A stretch of DNA of 64,000 nt. It comes from Candidatus Leptovillus affinis. GTDB lineage: Bacteria > Chloroflexota > Anaerolineae > Promineifilales > Promineifilaceae. A model generated the notes under the pieces. That model ran no database searches and had not been told where the DNA came from. It was given only the letters and a program-made list of their open reading frames with translations. Of the stretch, positions 34,192-42,750 are shown piece after piece; within the stretch, counting starts at the first letter, position 1, and the number at the start of each line of letters is the position of its first letter. The DNA is taken from contig JADIYP010000006.1 of the NCBI GenBank assembly GCA_016705235.1, positions 1,178,001 through 1,242,000 on the forward strand. Reading direction: 5' to 3'. The position numbers were made by a program, and so were the translations under genes.

Positions 34192-34710
34192 TTATTTTTT
34201 ACGCAGCTCTTGCTCGATGCGCGCGGCGTAATCGTCGGGGGCTGGGGGTTGTGGGGGAACGGCCGTTCCTCCGCCAGACTCCACGGCCGTTCCCGCGCTC
34301 TCTGCCCGCAAATTTTGCAGGTAACGACCAAAAAATACCAATCCTAAAACAACGGCCACAATTGGAAACAGCCACAAGATCAGGTTAATCCCTTGTCGCG
34401 GTGGTTGCGCCAACACCCGATCGCCATACTGACGCGCAAAATAAGCATACACATCTTGCGCCGTTTCACCCTGGGCCAGCTTGGTACGAATTAATTCGCG
34501 CCAATCGGCGCATGCTTGCGTGCCGCAGACATCCAGAGGTGTATTTTCACACACCGGGCAGTATAGTTCCTGGGCGACATCGTTGACTTCGTCGTCGCTC
34601 ACCTCGCGCACAACCGGCGCTTCGGTCCCGTCGGACTGCGCCAGGACAAACCCGACCGACAGCCCCAACAAGATAACGACGAAAATGGTGATACTTGCTA
34701 ACTTTCGCAT
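34192..34710 (-). CDS. ccmH: Cytochrome c maturation protein CcmH
   Basis: A 172-residue protein. A signal anchor (ASITIFVVILLGLSVGFVLA) is followed by the CcmH domain with the active-site Cys pair YCPVCENTPLDVC, the second Cys-containing segment GTQACADWRELI and QYGDRVLAQPPRQGIN. A second membrane helix (LILWLFPIVAVVLGLVFFG) and a Pro/Gly-rich tail follow. It works with CcmF and CcmG to deliver haem to CXXCH sites. The ATG at 34710 follows GGGAGA and lies 4 bases from the ccmF stop, so they are coupled. The extra C-terminal region after the second helix has ACGGCCGT-encoded Thr-Ala-Val repeats. Confidence 0.9.
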   Translation of the reverse strand: MRKLASITIFVVILLGLSVGFVLAQSDGTEAPVVREVSDDEVNDVAQELYCPVCENTPLDVCGTQACADWRELIRTKLAQGETAQDVYAYFARQYGDRVLAQPPRQGINLILWLFPIVAVVLGLVFFGRYLQNLRAESAGTAVESGGGTAVPPQPPAPDDYAARIEQELRKK

Positions 34711-34714
34711 CTTA

Positions 34715-36715
34715 TCAATCTCCCACAACACCCAGGGCGACACGTTCGCGCCGGGCTTCCAACACCTCTTCCTGTTTGCGATCTGGCCAGGAAGCGACCA
34801 GCGTGCCAAAGACGAAGATCAGACCGCCGGCCCAAACCCAATTGATGAGCGGGTTCAGGTAAATGCGGAACGTGGCCTCATTCGCGGAAGTCGGTTCCCA
34901 GTTTACCAGGATGACGTAGAAATCTTCGGTGATGGTGGATCGGGCATCGGGAATGGTCATCGGTTGACCGGTGCGGGTATACAATTCAGATTGCGGGGCG
35001 AGGGTGGCGACGAGACGGCCGTTCAAAAACACATCCACATCCGCCTCTGTTACCATCAGATCATCCGGTCCTGCATAACGGCGAGCGCCGTTAAAGACCA
35101 TTTCATAGTCGCCCAGCGTAATACTTTGGCCGCTCATAATGTGCATTTGCGTTTGCTGCTGGTATAGCTCCGTGCCAATGATGCCAAAGGCCATAACCAA
35201 AACACCCAGATGGATCCAATACCCACCATACCGACGGCGATTACGCGCCATCAGGTTGGCTAATGCCGTCCAGGCCGGCTCGCCACGTTTCATGCGCGCG
35301 TGTATGCCTTTCCAAAACTCCATCAAGGTTAGCAGCAGCGAAAATGTCACAATCCAGACGCCCAACATCGCCGCCCAATAACGCATCCCCAAAACAACTA
35401 ACGCCACAGTAATCACAAGCGCCGCCAAAGCTGGCCAAACAGTCGCTTTTTGGAGGCGCTGGATGCTGGTGCGGTACCACATTGTCAGAGGAGCAACTCC
35501 CATTAACAGCAGAAGCGCGGCAAACAAAGGCGCCAACGCCTGCTCATAAACCGGCGCTCCCACAAACCCCTTCTCCCCAGTCACCAATTCCGAAAAAATA
35601 GGGTAGTAAGTGAACAGGAACACGACGGCCAATATCGCCAAAATGATGAAGTTGTTATACAGAAAAGCTGCTTCACGCGACAAAAACGAGCTGAGCTGAT
35701 TCTTAGAACTGAGCGCCTCGCGTCTTTTGGTCATCCAATAGGCCGAGAAGGCAAACATGATGACGATAAAGGCAAAAAAGAACGGGCCAATCGCCGATTG
35801 GGCAAACGAATGGACCGAAGAAATGACCCCACTGCGGACGACAAACGTGCCTAAAATGACCAGACAGTAAGTCATCACAACCAGGAAAATGTTCCACATC
35901 TTGAACATATCCCGTTTTTCTTGAATCATGACCGAGTGCAAGAAAGCAGTTCCGGCCAGCCAGGGCATCAACGAGGCATTTTCTACCGGGTCCCAGGCCC
36001 AATAACCACCCCAACCCAACACGTCATATGCCCAACGGCCGCCTAAAATCAAACCAAGGCTTAAAAACAGCCAGGCCACCAACGTCCAGCGGCGCGTGTT
36101 GCGAATCCAACGATCATCCAACTGCCCAGAAATGAGGGCGGCCATCGCAAAAGCATACGGAATGACAAAGCCCGTAAAGCCCAGGTAAAGCATGGGCGGA
36201 TGAATGATCATGCCAGGATGGCGCAGCAGAGGATTCAGGCCATTGCCGTCCAGCGGAATCATTGCCAGGCGCACGAAGGGGTTTTCGATAAAAGCAGAAA
36301 TGCCCAGGAAAAACACCTGGGTCATGCTAATGACGATGATGACGTAAGGCATTAGATTAAGATTTTTCCGCCACTTGCGCGCCATCACCATGGCCGCAAA
36401 GGAAGCCATGAGAAAATTCCAAAACAGCAGGGAGCCAGCCTGCCCGCCCCATAAGGCAGTTACCTTTAAATAGGTAGGCATGTCTCTACTGCTGACGCGC
36501 CAGACGTACTCAACGGAATAGTCATTTCTCAGGATTGAGAGAATGAGCATTCCGGCGGACAAGGCCACCAACGGCAAGACGATAACCGTCGCATTGCGGC
36601 CGCTTTCGACCCAACGAATTTGCCCGGAACGGTTGCCATACCAGGCGGAAAAGGCAGCGTAAATAGAAACGCCAAAGGCTAAAACGAGGGCGATGTAACC
36701 AATATCAGGAATCAT
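34715..36715 (-). CDS. ccmF: Cytochrome c haem lyase subunit CcmF
   Basis: A 666-residue polytopic protein with about fourteen helices. The haem-binding WWD domain, WGGYWAWDPVENASLMPWL, is intact, and the flanking histidines (HPPMLYLGFTG, HSVMIQEKRD, SVHSFAQ) match P-His positions of the family. A large loop near the C-terminus (GSQ-type IMSGQSITLGDYEMVFNG) is also typical. It transfers haem from CcmE to apocytochrome c at the outer face of the membrane. The ATG follows GGAG by 7 bases. It lies between ccmE and ccmH on the same strand. Confidence 0.95.
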   Translation of the reverse strand: MIPDIGYIALVLAFGVSIYAAFSAWYGNRSGQIRWVESGRNATVIVLPLVALSAGMLILSILRNDYSVEYVWRVSSRDMPTYLKVTALWGGQAGSLLFWNFLMASFAAMVMARKWRKNLNLMPYVIIVISMTQVFFLGISAFIENPFVRLAMIPLDGNGLNPLLRHPGMIIHPPMLYLGFTGFVIPYAFAMAALISGQLDDRWIRNTRRWTLVAWLFLSLGLILGGRWAYDVLGWGGYWAWDPVENASLMPWLAGTAFLHSVMIQEKRDMFKMWNIFLVVMTYCLVILGTFVVRSGVISSVHSFAQSAIGPFFFAFIVIMFAFSAYWMTKRREALSSKNQLSSFLSREAAFLYNNFIILAILAVVFLFTYYPIFSELVTGEKGFVGAPVYEQALAPLFAALLLLMGVAPLTMWYRTSIQRLQKATVWPALAALVITVALVVLGMRYWAAMLGVWIVTFSLLLTLMEFWKGIHARMKRGEPAWTALANLMARNRRRYGGYWIHLGVLVMAFGIIGTELYQQQTQMHIMSGQSITLGDYEMVFNGARRYAGPDDLMVTEADVDVFLNGRLVATLAPQSELYTRTGQPMTIPDARSTITEDFYVILVNWEPTSANEATFRIYLNPLINWVWAGGLIFVFGTLVASWPDRKQEEVLEARRERVALGVVGD

Positions 36716-36899
36716 AAGGTTTCTCCGTCAGACGCCATCATGCGTTATTTTTGTGAACAAAGGGGGCATAACCGGTCAACGGCGCGGCGGTCAACCGGGT
36801 AACCCAGAAACATGATGGCAAGGGAATGGGGGTAAAGCAGAATCATGATGAGTGGGAGAGGGAAACGGCCGTTTCCCTCTCCCACCGGTTCTCTAACGA

Positions 36900-37382
36900 T
36901 TACTGAGTCGGTGTCATCTCTTCGTACCGCGTCGGGCACTTCAAGAACAAACCGCCAGGATTTGCCATAAATACACCGGCATTATCTGCCGATCCTTCCA
37001 CCAAGGCCTGGGCGTGGTCTTGCAGCAGGTCTGGCTTAGGCTCATTCAAGACAACGATGTGCAGACGCTGGCCCGGAGCTTCCGGATTATCGGCTATATC
37101 AAACTCCAACCGTGAATTCGCGCTGTCTATCACCGTGTATTCTACCGTGTCGCCTAACACATAACCGGAAACGCGCAGGTCCCGCCCGATCAGTCGGCTT
37201 TGTTCAGAATAAAATTCATCAACAGTCTTGTAAAGCTGCGTACTACCGCTCATTGCATTTACAACCAGATAAACAATTGCGCCTACCAACAAAAGCCCGG
37301 CCACAACAAACTTCCACCGGTTACTTTTGGGCTGATCCAGGGCAATCGTACCACCGCTGTTTGTCCATGATGTGTTAGCCAT
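36900..37382 (-). CDS. ccmE: Haem chaperone CcmE, CXXXY type
   Basis: A 160-residue protein. One N-terminal helix (WKFVVAGLLLVGAIVYLVVN) is followed by the OB-fold domain (VDEFYSEQSRLIGRDLRVSG, YTVIDSANSRLEFDIAD, GQRLHIVVLNEPKPDLLQD). In classical CcmE the haem is bound by a His in HDENY near the C-terminus. Here the corresponding segment is FLKCPTRYEEM: a Cys-x-x-x-Tyr motif takes the place of His. This form is known from Desulfovibrio and archaea. It is the first ccm gene of the operon, with AGGAG and AGGAT before the ATG. A gap of about 180 bases, holding an ACGGCCGT pair, separates it from ccmF. Confidence 0.92.
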   Translation of the reverse strand: MANTSWTNSGGTIALDQPKSNRWKFVVAGLLLVGAIVYLVVNAMSGSTQLYKTVDEFYSEQSRLIGRDLRVSGYVLGDTVEYTVIDSANSRLEFDIADNPEAPGQRLHIVVLNEPKPDLLQDHAQALVEGSADNAGVFMANPGGLFLKCPTRYEEMTPTQ

Positions 37383-37445
37383 ATCCTAAACTCCTATAAA
37401 TTAATTTGAAACAGGACCTTCTCTATCCAAATTTCCTAACAATAC

Positions 37446-37775
37446 TTATTCTTCTTCATCCCAACCGGCATCTTCCCAATTAATATCCGTCACCGGCTGC
37501 GCCAAAATTGCCCGCGCTTCTTCTTCATAGGCTTCGGGCACAACCACATAACCGGTGCCCAGTTTACCCACAATCAATCCGGTCGCCTGTCCGGCTCCTT
37601 CCTGCCAGGCACGCGCAGGAACACCTTCAGCATGTAATCGCCCGACAACTATCATCGCTTGCGTAATACCAAAGGTATGGGCAACTGTTACCCAGCGAAT
37701 TTCGTCAGGACCTGTTGATTTTGCCGATTTTTCTTCTGCTTTCAGAGGAAAGCTTTGCGAAAGTGTCTCACTCAT
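37446..37775 (-). CDS. DUF2007-like putative signal-transducing protein
   Basis: A 109-residue acidic cytosolic protein. The core (RWVTVAHTFGITQAMIVVGR, LHAEGVPARAWQEGAG, GYVVVPEAYEEEARAIL) matches the short alpha/beta DUF2007 pattern, in which a substrate- or ligand-like segment (EGVPARAW) precedes a hydrophobic strand (VVVPEAYE). The function of the family is not established. It lies 60 bases upstream of ccmE on the same strand and may be the first gene of that transcript. Confidence 0.65.
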   Translation of the reverse strand: MSETLSQSFPLKAEEKSAKSTGPDEIRWVTVAHTFGITQAMIVVGRLHAEGVPARAWQEGAGQATGLIVGKLGTGYVVVPEAYEEEARAILAQPVTDINWEDAGWDEEE

Positions 37776-38295
37776 AAATGGATGCGCAATCCGATGTTAA
37801 TTTGAGAAAATCGCCCGTCGGATGGTAAAGATTATACTTTGCATCACCGCAATATGATAATCCTTTAAGGAAATCCGTAACTTATCGACACAAAAATAAA
37901 TAATGAAGGACGATTTTCCGGTCAGATTGCGAAGTGATGGGGCGACAAGTGGGTTCGGAGAGATGCCTGATGCCGGGTTATGCGCAGTTAGGGATAGATT
38001 ATTCAAATAAGTATTGTAACTATTCAAGACCCTAAAGGTTTGAGTTCCAAAAGGTCTAAATTCCCAAGGGTAAACCCTTTGGGTCTATGACAGCCAAACC
38101 CTTGTATGGGGTCAGGTTTTATGCCTCAATGCGAAGAAAGTATAGGTGTTTCTTATGCAAAAGTCCACAATTAGTCATCACTTATGCCTATGATAGACGT
38201 CACTCATTGGTATGACAATTGTCGCCGTGCTAGAATGTAATCTATCATATCACGGCCGTTCCCCGCATCGGCCCCAACAGGAAATTCAACAATAC
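37776..38295. other. Gene-free interval with one hairpin repeat
   Basis: It is AT-rich near the DUF2007 start. It holds AGACCCTAAAGGTTT copy 3 (38027-38086, two mismatches in a 15-base stem), a lone copy of GGGTCAGGTTTTATGCC, and a single ACGGCCGT at 38253. TAGAAT near 38231 could be a -10 box for the next gene, but no good -35 is seen. Confidence 0.4.
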
Positions 38296-38871
38296 ATGCA
38301 TTACCTGGAAAGCCTTTTAGATAACCTGGACCGCAGCCGAGAACAACTGCTGGTAGCTCTGGAAAACCTGCCCGACGAAGCCTTGCTAACGCCCAACGTC
38401 GTCGGCGATATGTCCATCGCCGATTGTCTGGCGCTGCAAACCGCCTGGGAAGCGGAACTGGTTACCGGCTACATGCGCCTGGATCAGGGGCAAAAGCCGG
38501 AAAACCTGCTGCAAGCTCTGGGCCACCCCGCCGATTACAACCGCGAGCGCCTCATCGAAAACCGCGAGCGCGACCTGGACGCCATTTTTGATGACTTTCA
38601 GCATGTGCGCCTGCAAATTGAAGAATGGCTAGAGGTTTTTTCTGAGAAAGATTTCATGAGTCCCAGGCGATTTACGTGGTTTTTGGGCCGTTCGCTGGCG
38701 CAAATCACCGCCTTGCTGACCTATGAACGCGAAGCGGATTATATACCGATGATTGAAGCCTTTGCCGCCCAATGGGCAGACGAATATCCAGCGCCGCCAA
38801 CAGACCTGCTCATCCCGCTAACGGCCGTTTCCCTGGAGGAACACTCCGATGAACCCGACCAACCAGATTGA
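38296..38871 (+). CDS. DinB-like four-helix protein
   Basis: A 191-residue helical protein. The N-terminal helix (ESLLDNLDRSREQLLVALEN) is followed by ALLTPNVVGDMSIADCLALQ with an HTH-like loop, then helices around YNRERLIENRERDLDAIFDD and RLQIEEWLEVFSEKDF. Spacing and length fit the DinB/DUF664-like superfamily, although the metal-binding His triad is not evident (Gln and Asp at the expected sites), so it may be non-catalytic. The ATG at 38296 is preferred to the upstream in-frame ATG at 38212, which would add low-complexity text. Its end overlaps the YgfZ gene by 23 bases, implying a shared transcript. Confidence 0.6.
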   Translation: MHYLESLLDNLDRSREQLLVALENLPDEALLTPNVVGDMSIADCLALQTAWEAELVTGYMRLDQGQKPENLLQALGHPADYNRERLIENRERDLDAIFDDFQHVRLQIEEWLEVFSEKDFMSPRRFTWFLGRSLAQITALLTYEREADYIPMIEAFAAQWADEYPAPPTDLLIPLTAVSLEEHSDEPDQPD

Positions 38872-39817
38872 TCCACACGTTTACCAGGCGGCCCACCACA
38901 CGGCCGTCATCGTTGATCGCAGCGACCTCGGCCGGCTCAAATTCAGCGGCACAACCCGCCTGGACCTGCTCCATCGCATGTCCACCCAGGCAGTTAACGC
39001 GCTGCAAGCCGGAGAAGGCGCAGCCACCATTCTCACCACCGACATCGGCCGCATCATCGACCGCCTGCTGCTCTACGCCGACGACGCATCCGTGTTGGTG
39101 TTAACCGGCGAAAACAACGCCGATTTCATCGCCCGCTACCTGCTCCGTTTTGTCTTTTTTAATGACGATTTTCGCCTGGAAAATGTGGGAAACGACACGG
39201 CCGTTTTCGGCGTCTACGGTCCCCAGGCAGAACAGATGCTCGCCGCCGCCGGCTTTCCAGAAACCGATCTGCCGCCCCACCACTGGCGACAGGCGGCCAT
39301 TGGCGGCGTCACCGCCACCCTGCACCGCACCGACCCCATCGCCGGCGACGGCTATTTTGTGATGGCCCAGCGCGCCGACAAAGACACACTCCACGCCCAC
39401 TTGCTCGCCGCCGGGCTTACCGCCGCCGACGAAACCGCCTACGATTATCTGCGCCTGGAAAGCGGCAATCCGCGCTTCGGCCATGAATTGACCCAGGATT
39501 ACATCCCCCTGGAGGCCAATTTATGGGCGGATGTTTCCTTTAAGAAGGGCTGCTATATCGGCCAGGAAATCATCGCCCGGCTGGAAAGCCGTGGCAAGTT
39601 GGCCAAACGACTGGTGCGCCTCAGCCTGAAATCGTCAGCGGAACCCGGCGTAGAGATCACGGCTGATGGCAAAAAAGTCGGCTCGCTCACGTCTGTGGGC
39701 AGCGGTCCGGCCGGTATTTTGGCGTTGGGGTATGTGAAAACGGCCGTTCTCGACGCCATATCCGCACCCAACAGCCCCGTGCTGCGCGTGGAAGAAACGG
39801 CCGTTACCCTCCTCTAA
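38849..39817 (+). CDS. ygfZ: Folate-binding protein YgfZ / GcvT-like
   Basis: A 322-residue protein of the GcvT/YgfZ family. The signature KGCYIGQE (K-G-C-Y-x-G-Q-E) is present, as are the N-terminal DLLHRMSTQAVNAL and the mid segment YDYLRLESGNPRFGHELTQD. YgfZ proteins bind tetrahydrofolate and help repair or assemble Fe-S clusters in a subset of enzymes. GGAGGAA lies 9 bases before the ATG, inside the end of the upstream gene. It carries several ACGGCCGT octamers, including one at the very end (Glu-Thr-Ala-Val). Classical GcvT (aminomethyltransferase) is less likely because the KGCYIGQE motif is diagnostic for YgfZ. Confidence 0.9.
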   Translation: MNPTNQIDPHVYQAAHHTAVIVDRSDLGRLKFSGTTRLDLLHRMSTQAVNALQAGEGAATILTTDIGRIIDRLLLYADDASVLVLTGENNADFIARYLLRFVFFNDDFRLENVGNDTAVFGVYGPQAEQMLAAAGFPETDLPPHHWRQAAIGGVTATLHRTDPIAGDGYFVMAQRADKDTLHAHLLAAGLTAADETAYDYLRLESGNPRFGHELTQDYIPLEANLWADVSFKKGCYIGQEIIARLESRGKLAKRLVRLSLKSSAEPGVEITADGKKVGSLTSVGSGPAGILALGYVKTAVLDAISAPNSPVLRVEETAVTLL

Positions 39818-39927
39818 TCTTTCATCCCCACTCTGGTAAACCCTCCATTTCCAGCCCTCGCCCGGCGTGGTTTCTGCACGCATGCAGCACACTTGCGCCA
39901 ATATCCATAATTTGCACAACTAATATA

Positions 39928-39975
39928 TTGACAAAATATCTACAATCTGTTAACCTACTAAGCGTTAGGTAGTTA
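39928..39975 (+). promoter_or_regulatory. Promoter and probable operator of the TetR-ABC operon
   Basis: TTGACA (39928-39933) is followed after 17 bases by TAACCT (39951-39956), a good -35 with a weak -10. An imperfect inverted repeat AACCTACTAA-GCG-TTAGGTAGTT covers the -10, where a TetR repressor could bind and block transcription. It ends 15 bases before the TetR start. Confidence 0.6.
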
Positions 39976-39989
39976 AACAAGGTGATGAC

Positions 39990-40586
39990 ATGATTGCTGT
40001 GCAGGAAAACCAAAACAACGCCCGCGAACGGGTCTTACAAACAGCCGAAACCCTCTTCCATAAAAGAGGCTTCCATGCTGTGACCATGCGCGATCTGGCT
40101 GAAGCGCTGGACATGCGGCAAGCCTCTTTGTACTACCATGTTCCGCAGGGCAAAGAGCAGTTGTTTGTGGAAGTCACCGAACGCGGGCTGGCGCGCCACC
40201 ACGAAGGCCTCCTGGCGGCCATCCGGCAAACCGGACCCTGCCTGCAAACTCAGCTAGAAGCCATCGCCGATTGGTTTGTGGCCCAGCCGCCGCTCAAGCT
40301 CTTTAGCATGGTCGAGGCCGATATGCCCGCGTTATCGTCGGAAAACGGCCGTTACCTCATGCAAATCGCCCAGGAAGCCTTGTTCCAACCACTCATCACC
40401 GCCTTCGCCGCCGCGCAAAAACGGGGCGAAATCCGCGCCGTCAGCCCAGAACGGCTGGCCGGCCTATTTTTAACCATGATAGAAGGCGTGCTCTACAGCG
40501 CGCGGGCGCACAAAAACAGCCTGACGCCGCAGCAGCTCGCCCACGAAATGATCGATATTTTGCTCAACGGTTTATACCCCGTCTGA
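39990..40586 (+). CDS. TetR family transcriptional regulator
   Basis: A 198-residue regulator. The N-terminal TetR HTH (RERVLQTAETLFHKRGFHAV then TMRDLAEALDMRQASLYYHV) is complete, ending in KEQLFVEVTERGL. The C-terminal helical ligand domain is not assigned to a ligand. It starts with ATG 39990 after AAGGTG. The FtsX-like permease begins 20 bases after its stop and the ATPase follows, so TetR probably represses its own operon and responds to a compound that the pump handles. Confidence 0.9.
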   Translation: MIAVQENQNNARERVLQTAETLFHKRGFHAVTMRDLAEALDMRQASLYYHVPQGKEQLFVEVTERGLARHHEGLLAAIRQTGPCLQTQLEAIADWFVAQPPLKLFSMVEADMPALSSENGRYLMQIAQEALFQPLITAFAAAQKRGEIRAVSPERLAGLFLTMIEGVLYSARAHKNSLTPQQLAHEMIDILLNGLYPV

Positions 40587-40605
40587 GCCAAGGGGAGATA
40601 AGGAT

Positions 40606-41787
40606 ATGACAATGACATTTTCTGTTGCTTTATACCTGGCATTTAAAGAACTATGGCGCAACCGCGGCCGTTTCTTCTTAGTCAGTATGGTGATCGCGCT
40701 CATCACGCTGCTGGTTATTTTCCTGGCTGGGCTGGGAGAAGGTCTGGCGACAGCCAACAAAGAATACCTGAGCAATTTAGGCGGCGAGCTGGTTGTATTC
40801 CAGGATCAGGCCAACCTGGCCGTGTTGTCCAGCCAAATTGGCCGCTCCAAAATGAACGACATTCGCCGGACCGATGGTGTGGCCGACGCCGGAGCCATTG
40901 GCGCCAGCAGCGTATTTGTGGAATACCCGGGCATGGACACCACCGCCGAACCAACTTCCTTTTCGTTTCTAGGGGTAGAACCTGGGCGTCCGGGCGAGCC
41001 AACGGTGCTAGACGGCCGTTCCCTCAGCGGCCTGCGCGCCAACGAAGCCATCATCGATAGACGAATCGCTCAGGACACCGGCTTGCAAATTGGCGACGTC
41101 ATCACCATCAAATCAACCCAGGCGGGCGTCGATCAATTCTATCCCGTCACCATCGTCGGCATCACCGCCAGCCAGCAGTTTTTCTTTCAATCATCCATTT
41201 TTGTGCCGCTCTTCACCTGGGACAACATTCGCCCCAAGCCCGTCGTCGGCAACTCGCAAAGCGAACTCACCTATAACATCATCAACATCAAGCTGGAAAA
41301 TCCGGCCGATGAAGAAGTGATGATCGAACGGCTGCAAAATGACATTGCCGGCATTGAAGTAGTCAATGTGGTCACCGCTTACGAAAATTCGCCCGGCTAC
41401 GCGGCGCAACAAAGCACCCTGAACACCCAACGCGGTTTCACCCTGCTGATCGGTGTGCTGGTTGTTGGCGGCTTCTTCCAGATTCAAACCTTGCAAAAGG
41501 TAGGCCAGGTTGGCATGTTAAAAGCGCTAGGCGCATCCAATCCCCTGGTCGGGCTGGCGGCGACCGCGCAAATTATCATCACCAATTTACTCGGCGTGGT
41601 TTTGGGCGGATTGGCCACCTTCTTGCTGGCGCTCGGACTGCCGCAAAACGTGCCGATTATCTTCACCGGCCCGCAAGTTATCATCGCCATTTTGACCCTG
41701 CTCTTTATTGGTCCCTTAGGCGGTCTGGTTTCCATCCGTTTCCTGGTGCGCGTAGAACCCCTGCGGGCGTTAGGCCTGGCTTCTTAA
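40606..41787 (+). CDS. ABC transporter permease, FtsX/DevC-like
   Basis: A 393-residue membrane protein. One N-terminal helix (FFLVSMVIALITLLVIFLAG) is followed by a large extracytoplasmic loop with MacB-periplasmic-core-like text (TVLDGRSLSGLRANEAIIDR, QIGDVITIKSTQAG) and three C-terminal helices (TLLIGVLVVGGFFQIQT, LVGLAATAQIIITNLLGVVL, VIIAILTLLFIGPLGG). This matches DevC/MacB-like permeases of type VII exporters. The mechanism in this class is transfer of signal across the membrane rather than classic substrate passage. The partner ATPase is next. GGGGAGATAAGG precedes the start. Confidence 0.88.
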   Translation: MTMTFSVALYLAFKELWRNRGRFFLVSMVIALITLLVIFLAGLGEGLATANKEYLSNLGGELVVFQDQANLAVLSSQIGRSKMNDIRRTDGVADAGAIGASSVFVEYPGMDTTAEPTSFSFLGVEPGRPGEPTVLDGRSLSGLRANEAIIDRRIAQDTGLQIGDVITIKSTQAGVDQFYPVTIVGITASQQFFFQSSIFVPLFTWDNIRPKPVVGNSQSELTYNIINIKLENPADEEVMIERLQNDIAGIEVVNVVTAYENSPGYAAQQSTLNTQRGFTLLIGVLVVGGFFQIQTLQKVGQVGMLKALGASNPLVGLAATAQIIITNLLGVVLGGLATFLLALGLPQNVPIIFTGPQVIIAILTLLFIGPLGGLVSIRFLVRVEPLRALGLAS

Positions 41788-41840
41788 GCCTGACATAACT
41801 TGAATTTTACCTACGACGAAAATTGATTAAGGCGGATACC

Positions 41841-42662
41841 ATGAAATCTACTCTGGCAACGAAAAACATTACTAAAGAATATCACATCGACGAATCGACC
41901 ATTAAGGCTGTTGATGATGTCTCTATCGAATTATTCCCCGGCGAGTTTGTGGCCCTGGTTGGCCCCAGCGGGTCTGGCAAAACGAGCATGTTGGCGATGA
42001 TCGCCGGGCTGCTTTCGCCCACCAGCGGCCAAATTATGCTGGGCGGCGAAGAAATCAGCCAGATGAGCGAATCGCAGCTAACGGCTTTCCGCCGGCGCAA
42101 AATCGGCTTTACGTTTCAATCCAACAATCTGGTTCCGTTCCTGTCGGTGCGCGAAAATGTGGAGTTGATGCTGCGGCTGAACGGCCGTTACGACAAAGAC
42201 GGCCGTCAACGCGCCGCCGATCTTCTGGAACGCCTGGGCCTGGGCGAACGCATGAACAACCTGCCCTCCCAGCTCTCCGGCGGGCAAAAACAGCGCGTGG
42301 CCATCGCCCGCTCCCTCATCCACGACCCCGACCTGGTGCTGGCCGACGAACCCACCGCCAGCCTGGACACCACCCTGGCCTATCAGGTGGTAGAAACCTT
42401 TTCAGAACTCATCCACGAGCAAAACCGCATCGGCATCATGGTCACCCACGACCTGCGCATGTGCCGCTACGTGGATCGGGTCATTCAAATGATGGATGGC
42501 AAGCTAGAAGGCATCATCAGCGACCGCCAGGAGATTGAAGCGCTGGCCGGCCTGGACACCCACAGCTTTCGCCCAACAACCGCCGGCGACAACGGTATCA
42601 TAAAACCAAACAGCTCCGTGCAAGTTCCCACAGGCATTATCGCGCCGGCTATGGCGGCATAA
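41841..42662 (+). CDS. ABC transporter ATP-binding protein, DevA/LolD-like
   Basis: A 273-residue ATPase. Walker A GPSGSGKT, Q-loop FTFQSNNLVPF, signature LSGGQKQRVAIARSL, Walker B LVLADEPTASLD and the H-loop VTHDLRM are all intact. The group (DevA/LolD/MacB) is typically paired with the permease type encoded just upstream. The C-terminal ~45 residues after the NBD are Gly/Pro-rich and unassigned. The ATG at 41841 is chosen (an in-frame TTG at 41823 lacks a ribosome site). No membrane-fusion protein gene is seen in this operon. A strong bidirectional terminator follows. Confidence 0.92.
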   Translation: MKSTLATKNITKEYHIDESTIKAVDDVSIELFPGEFVALVGPSGSGKTSMLAMIAGLLSPTSGQIMLGGEEISQMSESQLTAFRRRKIGFTFQSNNLVPFLSVRENVELMLRLNGRYDKDGRQRAADLLERLGLGERMNNLPSQLSGGQKQRVAIARSLIHDPDLVLADEPTASLDTTLAYQVVETFSELIHEQNRIGIMVTHDLRMCRYVDRVIQMMDGKLEGIISDRQEIEALAGLDTHSFRPTTAGDNGIIKPNSSVQVPTGIIAPAMAA

Positions 42663-42683
42663 ATCCGGCATAACATTGGTCTA

Positions 42684-42730
42684 AAAAAAAGAGCGTCGGG
42701 GAACTTGCTTTCCCCGACGCTCTTTTTTTA
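42684..42730 (+). terminator. Bidirectional intrinsic terminator
   Basis: The stem AGAGCGTCGGGGAA / TTCCCCGACGCTCT with a 6-base loop is flanked by A7-8 and T7. It ends the ABC operon and also the convergent ICMT-like gene. Confidence 0.9.
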
Positions 42731-42750
42731 GACTGCCACAACCAATGACT

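Noticed and set aside
37797..38027. Small 76-residue minus-strand frame in the gap before the DinB-like gene
   Set aside because: No ribosome site, no recognisable family and AT-rich non-coding composition.
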